Notes under the pieces: model-generated | The model's input: the letters and a program-made list of their open reading frames with translations, nothing else | What the model was told of the DNA's origin: nothing | Database searches by the model: none | Translations under genes and position numbers: made by a program | Shown here: one piece after another, positions 26,582 to 35,161 of the stretch | How positions within the stretch are numbered: the stretch's first letter is position 1 | Layout: every line of letters begins with the position of its first letter | Source of the DNA: Mesostigma viride | Taxonomy: Eukaryota; Streptophyta; Mesostigmatophyceae; Mesostigmatales; Mesostigmataceae | Length of the DNA: 47,986 nucleotides | Assembly (NCBI GenBank): GCA_009746045.1 | Contig: RPFO01001373.1 | Span: 1 to 47,986, forward strand | Direction: 5' to 3'

Positions 26582-26983
26582 ATGGAGGAACGTGGTAAGG
26601 ATGCAGCGGCGAGAGGGGTCTTATCGCCAGTCTACCACGGCGTCGCCCAGAAAACCCCCGGCGGTCTCACGTCGGCGGACCTCACGAAGAACAAGCGCAA
26701 ACACATCGTCCCGATCGCCAAGATGGAGGCGGGGAGGGACGCGTACAACCGGATCGAGGACTGGGTCGGGTTCAGCAAGCGGGTCCACAAGATGATCGGG
26801 GGGGACTACAAGTCGGCGCTCAAGATGGCCAAGAAGCTGACGGACGACTATCTCCGTGACGCGAACCTCCCCGCGACCGCCGAGAACAAAAGGAAGTTCT
26901 GGACCGAGTACGTCGCCGACCACGATCTCCCCGACGAGGACGCGCGCATCTCGCCGGTCTTAGAGGACGACGACGGGTTCTGA
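26582..26983 (+). CDS. Conserved-type basic NCLDV protein with PGGLTxxDL motif
   Basis: The intact 133-residue protein starts at ATG 26582 after a run of seven A. It contains PVYHGVAQKTPGGLTSADL and then NKRKHIVPIAKMEAG, which resembles a motif common in small basic NCLDV proteins (a '..GGLT..DL..N..GkiVs.kk' pattern; DUF5754-like from memory). The rest is helical and Lys-rich, ending in an acidic tail. Likely a DNA- or core-associated virion protein. A longer open frame upstream is dismissed as non-coding. Confidence 0.6.
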   Translation: MEERGKDAAARGVLSPVYHGVAQKTPGGLTSADLTKNKRKHIVPIAKMEAGRDAYNRIEDWVGFSKRVHKMIGGDYKSALKMAKKLTDDYLRDANLPATAENKRKFWTEYVADHDLPDEDARISPVLEDDDGF

Positions 26984-27028
26984 GAGGCGCGGCAAGAAGC
27001 GTCGAATTTTCTTGCGCGGACCTGACAA

Positions 27029-27559
27029 ATGGAGACGGTCCGCGCGTGGGTGTTCGTCGACCTCGACCAATGCGCGAAGGACGCGTGTTGCATCGACACG
27101 AGTCGGTGTTCGGTCGTCGGGTACTGCGGGAAGGCGTACGAGGGTCCCGTTCCCGCCCAATGTGACGTCAAGCGATCGGACTCGATGAACAAGAGGCGGC
27201 CGACACCTGTTCCATTACGACCTCGGGAAACGCATGGCCACGGGCCAGATCGACCCGTCGAGAGACCATATCTACGTCCTGTCCCGCGACGCGGCGTGGC
27301 ACAACGCCGGGTACCACCTCCGCGAGGACGGGGTCGTGCACGCGAAGATGTGCACGGCCGTCGAGAGCTGCCGGAGGAGTACCGCCGGGAGGAGAAGGAC
27401 TCTTTGCAGGATGTCCTGGCCTCCGGTCCGCCGCTCCCGAAGAGCTCGAAAGGCGTCGAAAACTACGTCATGAACAACGTCCCGCCGGCCCTCCGCGAGT
27501 TGGCCAGGGCGGAGATCCTGAGCCGGATGAACCGGTCTGAATTTTTGGTGTCCGCGTAG
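27029..27559 (+). CDS. Hypothetical Cys/His-rich protein, three frameshifts
   Basis: The start METVRAWVFVDLD is followed by Cys-rich residues (QCAKDACCIDTSRC), then a central part in another frame (LFHYDLGKRMATGQIDPSRD, HIYVLSRDAAWHNAGYHLRE). A final part returns to the first frame and ends at 27559 (ELARAEILSRMNRS). The breaks at about 27190 (two bases) and 27370 are all losses. The total is about 178 residues. The Cys/His content might bind metal, but no known zinc finger is apparent. Confidence 0.5.
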   Translation: METVRAWVFVDLDQCAKDACCIDTSRCSVVGYCGKAYEGPVPAQCDVKRSDSMNKRRPTPVPLRPRETHGHGPDRPVERPYLRPVPRRGVAQRRVPPPRGRGRAREDVHGRRELPEEYRREEKDSLQDVLASGPPLPKSSKGVENYVMNNVPPALRELARAEILSRMNRSEFLVSA

Positions 27560-27561
27560 AA

Positions 27562-27567
27562 GTATAC
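27562..27567 (+). promoter_or_regulatory. TATA-like box of the gene at 27577
   Basis: GTATAC lies 9 bases upstream of ATG 27577. Confidence 0.4.
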
Positions 27568-27576
27568 GTCTGCATC

Positions 27577-27804
27577 ATGAACCTCCCCGCGATCGCGTTG
27601 CTCGTGCTCGTCGCGGTGTTGTCGTGCGCCGAATGGGCGAAGGACCGAACGCCGCCGGGCGCCGTCCCTTCCACCCCGTATCCGGAAGCCGATCGCGTGT
27701 ACTTTTTGATGGAGCGGAAGACGTTGCCACTCCCCCCCGTGATCTCCTTCGATTTCAATCAGAGACCCGAGGAGCGGATCGGGCTGGGTCCGCATTTATT
27801 CTAA
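27577..27804 (+). CDS. Small protein with N-terminal membrane/signal segment
   Basis: The intact 75-residue protein starts with a hydrophobic segment (PAIALLVLVAVLSCAEW), a signal anchor or signal peptide. A Pro-rich stretch and a short mixed tail (VISFDFNQRPEER) follow. It is preceded by GTATAC and followed 16 bases later by another such gene, in a run of small structural-type genes (27.0-29.6 kb). Function unknown. Confidence 0.6.
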   Translation: MNLPAIALLVLVAVLSCAEWAKDRTPPGAVPSTPYPEADRVYFLMERKTLPLPPVISFDFNQRPEERIGLGPHLF

Positions 27805-27811
27805 CGGAGAT

Positions 27812-27817
27812 GTATAC
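27812..27817 (+). promoter_or_regulatory. TATA-like box of the gene at 27821
   Basis: GTATAC lies 3 bases upstream of ATG 27821. Confidence 0.4.
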
Positions 27818-27820
27818 AGC

Positions 27821-28159
27821 ATGTCCGCCACGATCATCATCACCGAGACCGGCGTCAAGGAAGAGATGGGACGGACCTTGGACACGGCGCTCGACAACAA
27901 CGTGAATTACCCCGTGACCGAGGACCAGTTGCGCGCGTACGTGGCGTTGGGAGGGAGATTAGATCCATCGGTCGAGAGCATGCGACTGAAGGGGGGCATC
28001 CACGTGGCGAATCTGAATCGGGCGATCACCACCGACGAGCGGTACACGGCCCCGTATCAGCACATGTTCTGGGACAGCATGAAACGCACCGATAGGTACT
28101 TGGAATTTCCGATCGTTACGAGCGCATTGCGCCCCGATCCCGTAAAGAAACCCATTTGA
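27821..28159 (+). CDS. Small virion-type protein, function unknown
   Basis: The intact 112-residue soluble protein begins SATIIITETGVKEE, continues with mixed helix and strand, and has an aromatic-rich region (RYTAPYQHMFWDSMKRTDRY). AATAAA overlaps the stop (28159-28164). A GTATAC box lies 3 bases before the ATG. No family recognised; short and well spaced within a likely late-gene run. Confidence 0.6.
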   Translation: MSATIIITETGVKEEMGRTLDTALDNNVNYPVTEDQLRAYVALGGRLDPSVESMRLKGGIHVANLNRAITTDERYTAPYQHMFWDSMKRTDRYLEFPIVTSALRPDPVKKPI

Positions 28160-28190
28160 ATAAAAGTTCGTTTGTTATTATACATCATTC

Positions 28191-29576
28191 ATGTTAGCCG
28201 CTCTATCAATCGTCGCCCTTTCGGGCTTCTTGATGCGTCCCGTGCCCCCGAAATCGCGCGCGGACGTGGACGCCGCCACAGCCACGGACCAGCCGGTCCC
28301 CGCGATCGCTCGGAGCGTCGTCAGGGACCTCCCTGACGGGTACCAGGCCTTCCCCTCGTTCACCAGCAGCCGAGGGGGGTACGGCGCCGAGCCTCCCGAC
28401 TACACCACTGGGCCGCTGATGAAACCGACCATGGGGTACGGCCGCAACACTTCCGCGATCAAATTGCACGCCGACCCGCCGCGGGGCTACGTCCCCAGCT
28501 ACTCGACCTTCGAGAACATATCGACGGCCCCCATCCGCGCGGGGGCGACGTCCAAAGTGCCCGGACCGGAGCCGTGGACGTCGAAACCCGTGGCGACGGT
28601 CGCGGAGATGACCGGTCTCGCCGCCCCCGACCGCATATTCGGCATGCACGAGGTGTTCGCGGCGGGGGGCGCGGGACAATCTCATGCTCGAACCCTCCGC
28701 CATCCTATCCAAGAACTGGACGCAGGTCCAGGAACAGATCATGGTGCGGAAGCCCAACCCTCAGCAGGCGCACCTCGAGAACCGGTTCGTCGTTCTGGAT
28801 CCGACGAACCGGGCCAACCGGTCCGGACTCGAGGACCGGCCGCCGGGGACCGGGAACGAGAGCAACGTGCGGAGGAACGACGCCGGCATCCTGCAGATGA
28901 GCGTGCTCCCCGAACGCTCTCTCCCCTTGTCGACCATGGACGCGGTCCACGATTCCGGCGGGCAGAGGAGCGGCGTGCGGTACGCGGACCCCTCGTTCAC
29001 TCGCGTCGACGCGCGCCGGTTCGCCGTCATCGAGAACTCGCACACGGGGCCCAAGGAGAACGCGCTGTTCACGCCGCTCACGATGGGCCAGCACATGGCG
29101 GTGATGCGGCCACCGGCGAACGAGAGGACGCGGGAGAACCTGGTGTCGAACGCGGACGGGGAGAGGCTGGGCACGGCGACGCACGTGAACCCGGACTTGC
29201 ACGTGCACACGCGGACAAGCGAGACCAAGGTGTTCCAGAACATCCCCACGTACGCGGACAGCTCCGAGGGGAGACTGATGGGAGAGGACTTTATGCTGAC
29301 GACGCGACTCCGCGACATCACCGACGAGCAGATCCACGCCGTCCGCGGGGCGACGGAACAGGCGACGAACACGATCCTCGAGGAACGCGGGTGGGTCGAG
29401 GGGTTCCGCGTGGAAAGACCCGCGAAGTCGGGACGGCGGACGTCGAGGTGGAGGTCGGGGAGAAATCGGCGGAGATCGCGTACGCGGCGCTCGCGTCGAA
29501 CTCGGAGTACATCAAGAACGTGAACCAGGTGCTGGAGGAGACGTCGGGTCTCGCGTACTTGTACGGCGCGGACTGA
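28191..29576 (+). CDS. Large virion-type protein with N-terminal hydrophobic segment, frameshifted
   Basis: The product would be about 463 residues. It starts with a short hydrophobic segment (MLAALSIVALSGFLM), then a Pro/Ser/Tyr-rich region. The main body (DNLMLEPSAILSKNWTQVQE...) begins near 28670, after a loss of two bases in the G6 run at about 28663-28668. A further loss near 29430 leads to the C-terminus ending at 29576 (SNSEYIKNVNQVLEETSG). The body is rich in Arg, Asn, Thr, Glu and His, with a repeated FTPLTMGQHMAVMRPP-like surface. It follows an AT-rich promoter (ATTATAC, 28177-28183). A capsid-associated or minor structural protein is likely but not shown. Confidence 0.6.
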   Translation: MLAALSIVALSGFLMRPVPPKSRADVDAATATDQPVPAIARSVVRDLPDGYQAFPSFTSSRGGYGAEPPDYTTGPLMKPTMGYGRNTSAIKLHADPPRGYVPSYSTFENISTAPIRAGATSKVPGPEPWTSKPVATVAEMTGLAAPDRIFGMHEVFAAGGAGQSHARTLRHPIQELDAGPGTDHGAEAQPSAGAPREPVRRSGSDEPGQPVRTRGPAAGDREREQRAEERRRHPADERAPRTLSPLVDHGRGPRFRRAEERRAVRGPLVHSRRRAPVRRHRELAHGAQGERAVHAAHDGPAHGGDAATGEREDAGEPGVERGRGEAGHGDAREPGLARAHADKRDQGVPEHPHVRGQLRGETDGRGLYADDATPRHHRRADPRRPRGDGTGDEHDPRGTRVGRGVPRGKTREVGTADVEVEVGEKSAEIAYAALASNSEYIKNVNQVLEETSGLAYLYGAD

Positions 29577-29584
29577 GCGCGACT

Positions 29585-30206
29585 CTACCATTTGACCAGT
29601 TTCGGGCGTTGGAACAAACGACTTCGGTATCCTCGGAACGCGTCTGTTTGCTCCGTTTGGAGGGTGGTGGAGGGGGCGCGTCGAGGACGGGATCTGGTGG
29701 AGCGGGACGAACGGTGCGTTTGGTCGGAGGTTTGCGAGGAGTCTTCTTCTGTCGCGGCGGCGGCCGGACCTCTTCCTCCTCGTCCCAGTCGTCTTCGGAC
29801 TCGGATTCCGTGTCCGATTCCAACGGGACGTCCGTGTCATCCTCCTCCGTTTCGGTCCCTGTAAGCTCTCTTCGTTGCCGTCTGTGTCTACCCTTGATCT
29901 ATCCTCTTCGTCGTCGTTGATGAAACTGCTGTCGTACGACCCGTCTTCTTCGTCCTCCTCGTCCTCCTCGGAATCCTCCTCGCTGAGCTCGTCGTCGCGG
30001 ATCCGGTCGCCCTCCGGGTCGTCGGACTCGTACTCGTCTTCTGCGAAATCGTCAAGGGGCCTCTCGTCCGGTTCGAAACGCTGGGGCGCTTTGATCGCGC
30101 GCCCGGACCTCGTGGTCGAGGCGGGGGCTACAGGAGGGGTCGGATCCTTCTTCGCGGAAGTAGAAGGAGCGGGGGCGGAGGGCGGGGTCTTCTTCTTGGG
30201 AGGCAT
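29585..30206 (-). CDS. Acidic, disordered Pro/Lys-rich protein, two frameshifts
   Basis: From ATG 30206 (MPPKKKTPPSAPAP) the protein has a Pro/Lys/Ala N-terminus and long acidic tracts (SEEDSEEDEEDEED; more after a one-base loss near 29860). It continues with a basic Pro-rich stretch (PPPRQKKTPRKPPTKR) and a basic C-terminus reached after another loss near 29640 (RLFQRPKLVKW). The total is about 207 residues. Acidic low-complexity proteins of this kind are often chromatin- or core-associated. The gene is convergent with the one ending at 29576. No conserved domain. Confidence 0.55.
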
Positions 30207-30285
30207 GACTTGCGATGGAGAAGGTTACATCCATCGAGGAGAACTTCGACCCCTCCCTGAACGCGCTTTTTTTTCTGGTACGATA

Positions 30286-30291
30286 CTATAC
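30286..30291 (+). promoter_or_regulatory. TATA-like box of the gene at 30299
   Basis: CTATAC lies 7 bases upstream of ATG 30299. The same box stands before the tandem paralogue at 31572. Confidence 0.45.
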
Positions 30292-30298
30292 GTTTTCG

Positions 30299-31537
30299 AT
30301 GGCCGCTCCCGCGATATCGGGGTTCCCGTCCGCGACGTTCGGTTCCGCATACCCGTTCCACACGTCGGTCGCCACGCCGACCTCCCGCTCTCCTCAGACC
30401 CAGGCGCGCATCAACGACCTCGCGACCAAGGTGTTCACAGCGTACGAGATCCAAAAAATGAGGACGTACATCCCCGACCTTCAGTTCAAGGTCGAGGAGG
30501 CGCCGCTCATCCAGTTTAACATGTTGGACACGAACTCGAGTGACGATGTGAAGGAGAAACTCGGTCGTTTCATCGCCGCCGTGTACATGTACGACATCTT
30601 GACGAACATGATGCGCGATTACAACGAACGCGTGAGGAACGTGACGAGTTCCAATCTGCTCACAACGGACTCGGACGAGGTCGGAAAGATCGCGACGGCG
30701 TTGCGAGGATTCAAGGCGACTTACAAGGACAAGGATGATGTGTTCCTCCACCGCATTCCAGCCGACGTTCTCGAGAACGCGAAGGTGGGCACCGCGGTAA
30801 TGGTCCCTAGCCCGGGGCTTTCTCCCCTTCCGACGACGAAGGTTAAGGTGGGTGACGAAGAGTTGGAAGGTATCGAGGTACAAATATCGATCCCGGTGGC
30901 GGGAGATCTTCCTAAATACAACTTGGCGAAGGACAAACCTGCCGAAGTGTCGGACGACTGTCAGCCGGCCAAGATGATTTACCATCTCGGATCCGGAAGC
31001 ATCGACTACACCAATTTTGCGGACATCCATCACGAGCGGTTGAAGAAGCTGGTATCGGGAACGAAGTTCAATAACCCGCTGATCCCGTTCATTCGCCGAG
31101 ATATATTGGCCTTTAACAGGCTTCGGATCGCCATTCTGAACGCGATTGACGCCTGGGCCATGACAGACACCGCACTCAAGTCCATTCAGGCACCAAGTAG
31201 CGCCATCGACATGCCCGACTATCTCAGGACGCTTATGGTCGCCGACCAGAGAGTCAGCGGGCTGCCGCAGCCCAGCTGCGGGTCCGGGTTCGCGGGCGTG
31301 TTCTACGATGCCGATCCGGCGGATCCGAAGAAGAAGGCAAAGATTGTGGACCCGTACATCGTGGCCGCGGACGGCAGTTTGGTGGAAAATCCCAGAGCCA
31401 AGTACGGACCTTACTGTCAGCGCAAGCGGATGACCTCCGATCTTCTGAGCGGCGTCACGACAGGTGGTCCGGGGAGGGTCGCCAATTTCCACACGGGGTC
31501 GGCCCGGCGCGTGAAGAAGACGACCAGGAGGAGGTAG
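30299..31537 (+). CDS. Basic-tailed virion-type protein A, tandem paralogue of 31572-32972
   Basis: I start at 30299 (MAAPAISGF), because the promoter box CTATAC lies just before it and the paralogue begins at the matching place; the frame is open back to 30215. The product is 412 residues and intact. It shares with its neighbour the N-terminal TPTSRSPQTQARINDLA, a DDCQPAKMI stretch, RDILAFNRLRIAILNAID, the SGLPQPSC motif and the C-terminal VDPYIVAADGSLVENP-x-AKYGPYCQR block. It ends in a short basic tail (RRVKKTTRRR). This looks like an abundant structural or DNA-associated protein, but no known family fits. Confidence 0.65.
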   Translation: MAAPAISGFPSATFGSAYPFHTSVATPTSRSPQTQARINDLATKVFTAYEIQKMRTYIPDLQFKVEEAPLIQFNMLDTNSSDDVKEKLGRFIAAVYMYDILTNMMRDYNERVRNVTSSNLLTTDSDEVGKIATALRGFKATYKDKDDVFLHRIPADVLENAKVGTAVMVPSPGLSPLPTTKVKVGDEELEGIEVQISIPVAGDLPKYNLAKDKPAEVSDDCQPAKMIYHLGSGSIDYTNFADIHHERLKKLVSGTKFNNPLIPFIRRDILAFNRLRIAILNAIDAWAMTDTALKSIQAPSSAIDMPDYLRTLMVADQRVSGLPQPSCGSGFAGVFYDADPADPKKKAKIVDPYIVAADGSLVENPRAKYGPYCQRKRMTSDLLSGVTTGGPGRVANFHTGSARRVKKTTRRR

Positions 31538-31559
31538 ACGTTTTTTTTCTCGTTCAACA

Positions 31560-31565
31560 CTATAC
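31560..31565 (+). promoter_or_regulatory. TATA-like box of the gene at 31572
   Basis: CTATAC lies 6 bases upstream of ATG 31572, mirroring the box before the upstream paralogue. Confidence 0.45.
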
Positions 31566-31571
31566 TACGAC

Positions 31572-32972
31572 ATGTCCGGGAGCGCGTATCCTTTCTTCAC
31601 CCATGTGGCCACTCCTACGGGTCGCTCTCCGCAGATGCAGGCGCGTGTCGAGGATCTAGCTTCGAAGATCTTCACGCCATACGAACTTCAGAAACTGCGA
31701 ACGTACGTTCCGGACATCAAGTTCACGGCCGAGGAGGCCAAATTGTATGAACACAATATCATCGACACGGACCCGGATTTTAAGAAGAAGTTGCGCGAGT
31801 TCGTCGCGTGTGTGTACGTGTACGATATTCTAGCGAACGCGATGCGGGACATCAGCGAACGTGTTGCCAACGCGACGAGGGAGGGGGTTTTGGACACTAG
31901 CCGTAAGGATCTGGGAAAGATTGTGAATTCGCTGCGAGGTTTTGTCGCGATTGCGAAGGATAACAAGGACTATAGCTTTGTAAAGGGGGGGGCGTGGGTA
32001 AAGAGGGGGTTCAGCGAAGAGTTGGACGGAGATGATAGAAATTATGCCGTATATCTCAACCGCATCCCGCTCAATGTGCTAGAACAAATGAAAGGTAAAT
32101 TGGTTGATGCATCGGCTAAGATCAGTACAGATGCGACGAAAGGAACTAACATCGATGTCTTGGCACCCGGTCTCCAGGCACATGGACAACCCCGTAAAAT
32201 CGAGGTATTCAAGCTCACCAAAGATTTCCTCCCCCAATACAACCTGGCGATCGGCAGCGCCGATGTTTCGGACGATTGTCAGATCAGTAAGCTCATCCCT
32301 CACCTATCCAAGCCTGTAATATACGCTTCTGCTTTTGCCAAGAAACACATCGAACGGTTCGCTGATTTGGGGGTCGTGAAGTGGAGGAATGCGGCAAAAA
32401 AAGATGCGCTCTCTGATATCGCCGCAGATAAGAAGTTTCCAAACTTGATCGCTCCCTTTATCAAGCGCGACCTCCTGGCGTTCAACCGCATGCGATCAGC
32501 CATCCTCAACCAGATCGACTCATGGTGGAGGAACCATGGCGCATTGGCCATGGTAGACGGAGGGGATAAAGACGCGCCGTGGAAGTCGATGGCGAACATG
32601 ATGAACGCCGACTACCGCGTCAGCGGGCTTCCCCAGCCGTCCTGCCCGCCCGGGTACGGCAGCCTCTTCTTCAACAAAGACCCCTCGGATCCCACCGCCA
32701 AGATCGTGGATCCGTACATCGTCGCGGCCGACGGCAGTCTCGTCGAGAATCCGAACGCGCGGTACGGCCCCTACTGCCAGCGCAACAAGAACGGGGCGGA
32801 CATCCTTTCCGGCGTCACGAACGCCATGTCCAGCGCGGGCGCCTCGAATCTCCCCAACTTCCACGTCGCCAACGCGTACCGGAAGAAGAGGAGGAGCCAC
32901 ACCGCGAAGAGCAAGCGCAAGTCTCGCACGACTCGCACGTGCGGCCGGAACGCGTTCGTGGGCCTCTTGTAA
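31572..32972 (+). CDS. Basic-tailed virion-type protein B, paralogue of 30299-31537
   Basis: The intact 466-residue protein is a tandem duplicate of protein A. The shared blocks are TPTGRSPQMQARVEDLA, DDCQISKLI, RDLLAFNRMRSAILNQID, SGLPQPSC and VDPYIVAADGSLVENP. The middle (about residues 115-300) is poorly conserved and visibly less GC-rich than the ends. The tail is longer and strongly basic (KKRRSHTAKSKRKSRTTRT), consistent with nucleic-acid binding. An in-frame run of eight G occurs at 31985-31992. Function unknown; a core or DNA-binding virion component is plausible. Confidence 0.65.
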   Translation: MSGSAYPFFTHVATPTGRSPQMQARVEDLASKIFTPYELQKLRTYVPDIKFTAEEAKLYEHNIIDTDPDFKKKLREFVACVYVYDILANAMRDISERVANATREGVLDTSRKDLGKIVNSLRGFVAIAKDNKDYSFVKGGAWVKRGFSEELDGDDRNYAVYLNRIPLNVLEQMKGKLVDASAKISTDATKGTNIDVLAPGLQAHGQPRKIEVFKLTKDFLPQYNLAIGSADVSDDCQISKLIPHLSKPVIYASAFAKKHIERFADLGVVKWRNAAKKDALSDIAADKKFPNLIAPFIKRDLLAFNRMRSAILNQIDSWWRNHGALAMVDGGDKDAPWKSMANMMNADYRVSGLPQPSCPPGYGSLFFNKDPSDPTAKIVDPYIVAADGSLVENPNARYGPYCQRNKNGADILSGVTNAMSSAGASNLPNFHVANAYRKKRRSHTAKSKRKSRTTRTCGRNAFVGLL

Positions 32973-32989
32973 TTTTACTCTTCGGTGTC

Positions 32990-33568
32990 ATGTCGAAGGA
33001 AGGAGACACGTGTCCTCGCCACATCGTCTTCGCGAACGAGTTGGCCGAGCGCAGGCGCGCCGCGGACGCGTATTGGAACGAAATCAAAAACCGACAGAGT
33101 CTCCGGCACGCCGGGAGGATGATTTACGACGCCCGCGGACACCCGCGCGTGTGCTACGTCAAGGGCGTCAGCCGTCGTCCGACGCTGGCTCCCGACGAGG
33201 TCGAATGCGTCCGTCGGTTCGACGAAATCGGAGAAGCCGCCTTGCGAGGCCAGAAGGTGTGGCGAGACTGCGCCGAAGAAGAGCCGCGGACCGGGTGGGT
33301 GCTGTGTTTTCGTTGCAAGAAACCGATGCCCGCCGGGAAAGTAGAGGAATGCGTCCCCATCTCATCCACGCGTCTTTACATGTTTTTCCACTCCGCGTGC
33401 TATAACCGCTTTTTGTCGTCGAATTCGGACGAGGGCGTCCCGCGAGCCCCGCCGTCCGCGGCGGGCGAGACCGGCGACGACTCGGACCACGTATCCCCTC
33501 CCAGTCCCTGTTTCTCCCCCAAACGCATGTGGGATTTGGACGCCCCCGATTTCTGCAGTTACGACTGA
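32990..33568 (+). CDS. Zinc-binding-like protein (CxxC...HxxxC)
   Basis: The intact 192-residue protein starts at ATG 32990 in an AT-rich gap. The central CFRCKKPMPAG is followed about 27 residues later by FHSACYNRF, a CxxC...HxxxC arrangement of a treble-clef or ZZ-type zinc site. The N-terminal half is Arg-rich and helical; the C-terminal half is Ser/Pro/Asp-rich and probably disordered. It could bind DNA or protein. The exact zinc-finger family cannot be assigned by eye. Confidence 0.6.
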   Translation: MSKEGDTCPRHIVFANELAERRRAADAYWNEIKNRQSLRHAGRMIYDARGHPRVCYVKGVSRRPTLAPDEVECVRRFDEIGEAALRGQKVWRDCAEEEPRTGWVLCFRCKKPMPAGKVEECVPISSTRLYMFFHSACYNRFLSSNSDEGVPRAPPSAAGETGDDSDHVSPPSPCFSPKRMWDLDAPDFCSYD

Positions 33569-33602
33569 CAGACGCGTTCACGGGGCGTGAACTTTTAGGG
33601 AG

Positions 33603-33608
33603 ATATAC
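33603..33608 (+). promoter_or_regulatory. TATA-like box of the gene at 33621
   Basis: ATATAC lies 12 bases upstream of ATG 33621. Confidence 0.4.
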
Positions 33609-33620
33609 CGTAATACGGAC

Positions 33621-34022
33621 ATGTCGCTCACTCAGATGGCCAGGAACATGCGTTCGGGAGGCGGGATCGACGCGCCGACGCCGAGTTTCGCAAGGTCGGC
33701 TCCCGTCGCGATCGAGCCCGACTTCCCGATGGAGTATTCCGACCCCATGCCGCCGCCCGCACCCCCTCCGATGGTCGAAGCGTCCCATCTCGTCGGGTCG
33801 ACGGTCGTCGAGGGGCGGAAGTCGGCGTATTCCATCGTCGCCGCGTTGGCGGGCGTGTCCGTGACGATCGGCGTGCTGAAGTTCGCGCCGGCCCGGTTTC
33901 CTCGCTGGTTCGAGAACCGCAACACCGGGAAGGTGGACAAGGTGCGGGTGAACGTGGCCGGGCTTCTGTCCGGGATCGTGACGTACGGCCTCGTCCTCAT
34001 GGCCATCAACTTTCGAAAGTGA
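33621..34022 (+). CDS. Small two-helix membrane protein
   Basis: The intact 133-residue protein has a disordered Pro/Ala/Met-rich N-terminal region. A membrane segment at about residues 69-85 (SIVAALAGVSVTIGVLKF), a basic loop and a second segment at about 111-129 (VAGLLSGIVTYGLVLMAI) follow. It is of the small virion membrane protein type. The ATATAC box lies in the 50-base intergenic gap. Confidence 0.65.
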   Translation: MSLTQMARNMRSGGGIDAPTPSFARSAPVAIEPDFPMEYSDPMPPPAPPPMVEASHLVGSTVVEGRKSAYSIVAALAGVSVTIGVLKFAPARFPRWFENRNTGKVDKVRVNVAGLLSGIVTYGLVLMAINFRK

Positions 34023-34072
34023 CGCGTTTGCGACACGAGGAATATTATTTTGCAATAAAAAACGACGACGAG

Positions 34073-34336
34073 ATGCAAGAAAACGACTACCAAATGCAGA
34101 GGTTTCAACTCATCCAGAGCATCGCGCAATGTAGGGACAAGGCTAGAGAGTTGAGGGCGAAGATGGGCTTGCCCGACGTCCGGCACCCCGTCTTGCCCTC
34201 CAATGACGAGACGGATCCCGTCCGTCGGATGACGAGGGCGATCGAGATGCTCGAAGACCGGCTGTACGACGCCCGCAACGAGGTGTCGACGCTGCAACGG
34301 AGGTACCGAGTGTTCGTTCACTCGCAGGCGCAATAA
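34073..34336 (+). CDS. Small coiled-coil protein
   Basis: From ATG 34073 (MQENDYQMQRFQ) the product is 87 residues. The longer frame from 34019 runs through the AT-rich promoter-like stretch GAATATTATTTTGCAATAAAA and is not credible. The protein is helical and charged with heptad-like spacing (LIQSIAQCRDKARELRAK; AIEMLEDRLYDARNEVSTLQRRY), so a coiled coil is likely. AATAAA overlaps its stop (34332-34337). Function unknown. Confidence 0.55.
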   Translation: MQENDYQMQRFQLIQSIAQCRDKARELRAKMGLPDVRHPVLPSNDETDPVRRMTRAIEMLEDRLYDARNEVSTLQRRYRVFVHSQAQ

Positions 34337-34355
34337 ATGTGAGCGGAACGGTACA

Positions 34356-35141
34356 ATGGAAGGTGATTCCGAGCCCGTCGTCAACATCAATGTTCTCGTG
34401 GACAGCAAGAAGGAGTACGTCGACCAACTGGAGCGCGGGATGACGGACCCCGTGTTCCAGGTCCTGAAGAGGATGGTGATGGACGCCATCAACGTGTCCC
34501 GCGAGGCCGGCATGGACCCCATCTCCGCGTTCGTGCAGCTCGTCGAGGAGATCCCGGAGTGGACCCCCGAGATCGTCGAGGAGGAAACCGAGCAGATCAT
34601 GGAGAAGATCCCGTACTTGCGGGACTTGTTGAAGGCCTACTTCGTTTGCACGAGCATGATCATGGGGTCCATCCGCATGTCCAAAGACCCGAACCAGACG
34701 ATGCGCGTGCGGGTCCCCACTCCCTCGCGATTCGTGCACATGGTCATGAAGAATCTGGGGTCGGACATCGTGGACGACGTGGAACACTTCCTGACCGAGG
34801 TCGACGGGGGAACTACAAACTGCATCGTCGTAACGCCTTCGAGGCGATCCGGGAAGCGGTCAAGAACACCGTGCACGTGCTCATGCCCATCGACGACATC
34901 CTCAAGGAGTACATGGGCGAGCTCTTGAACAAGGACACGTTCAAGGGCGGCGAGGAGGAGGCGCCCGACCCCGATCTCATCCAAGGGCCCGAGGACCCCG
35001 CGGCGGCGGCGACATTGGCGGGGGCGGGGATTCGAATATCCGACAGTGCAAGTGGCGAGACAGGCGCTCGTCCGCAAGCCCTCGGCCGTACCGCAGGACG
35101 AGGATATCGGAGGGGTCACGGTCGAGGACGACGGATTCTAA
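34356..35141 (+). CDS. Helical virion-type protein, three base losses
   Basis: From ATG 34356 (MEGDSEPVVNINVLVDSKK) the frame is good to about 34800. It then shifts by one base (about 34805) and, in the G-runs at about 35018-35030, by two bases, reaching the original frame and a stop at 35139-35141. The result is about 262 residues. The core is helical (VFQVLKRMVMDAIN; FVHMVMKNLGSDIVDDVEHFL), followed by an acidic Pro/Ala linker and a short C-terminal piece ending EDDGF. It is spaced 20 bases from the next gene. No family recognised. Confidence 0.55.
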
Positions 35142-35155
35142 TATGTCCGGCGTAT

Positions 35156-35161
35156 TTATAG
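35156..35161 (+). promoter_or_regulatory. TATA-like box of the gene at 35162
   Basis: TTATAG directly abuts the ATG at 35162. Confidence 0.35.
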
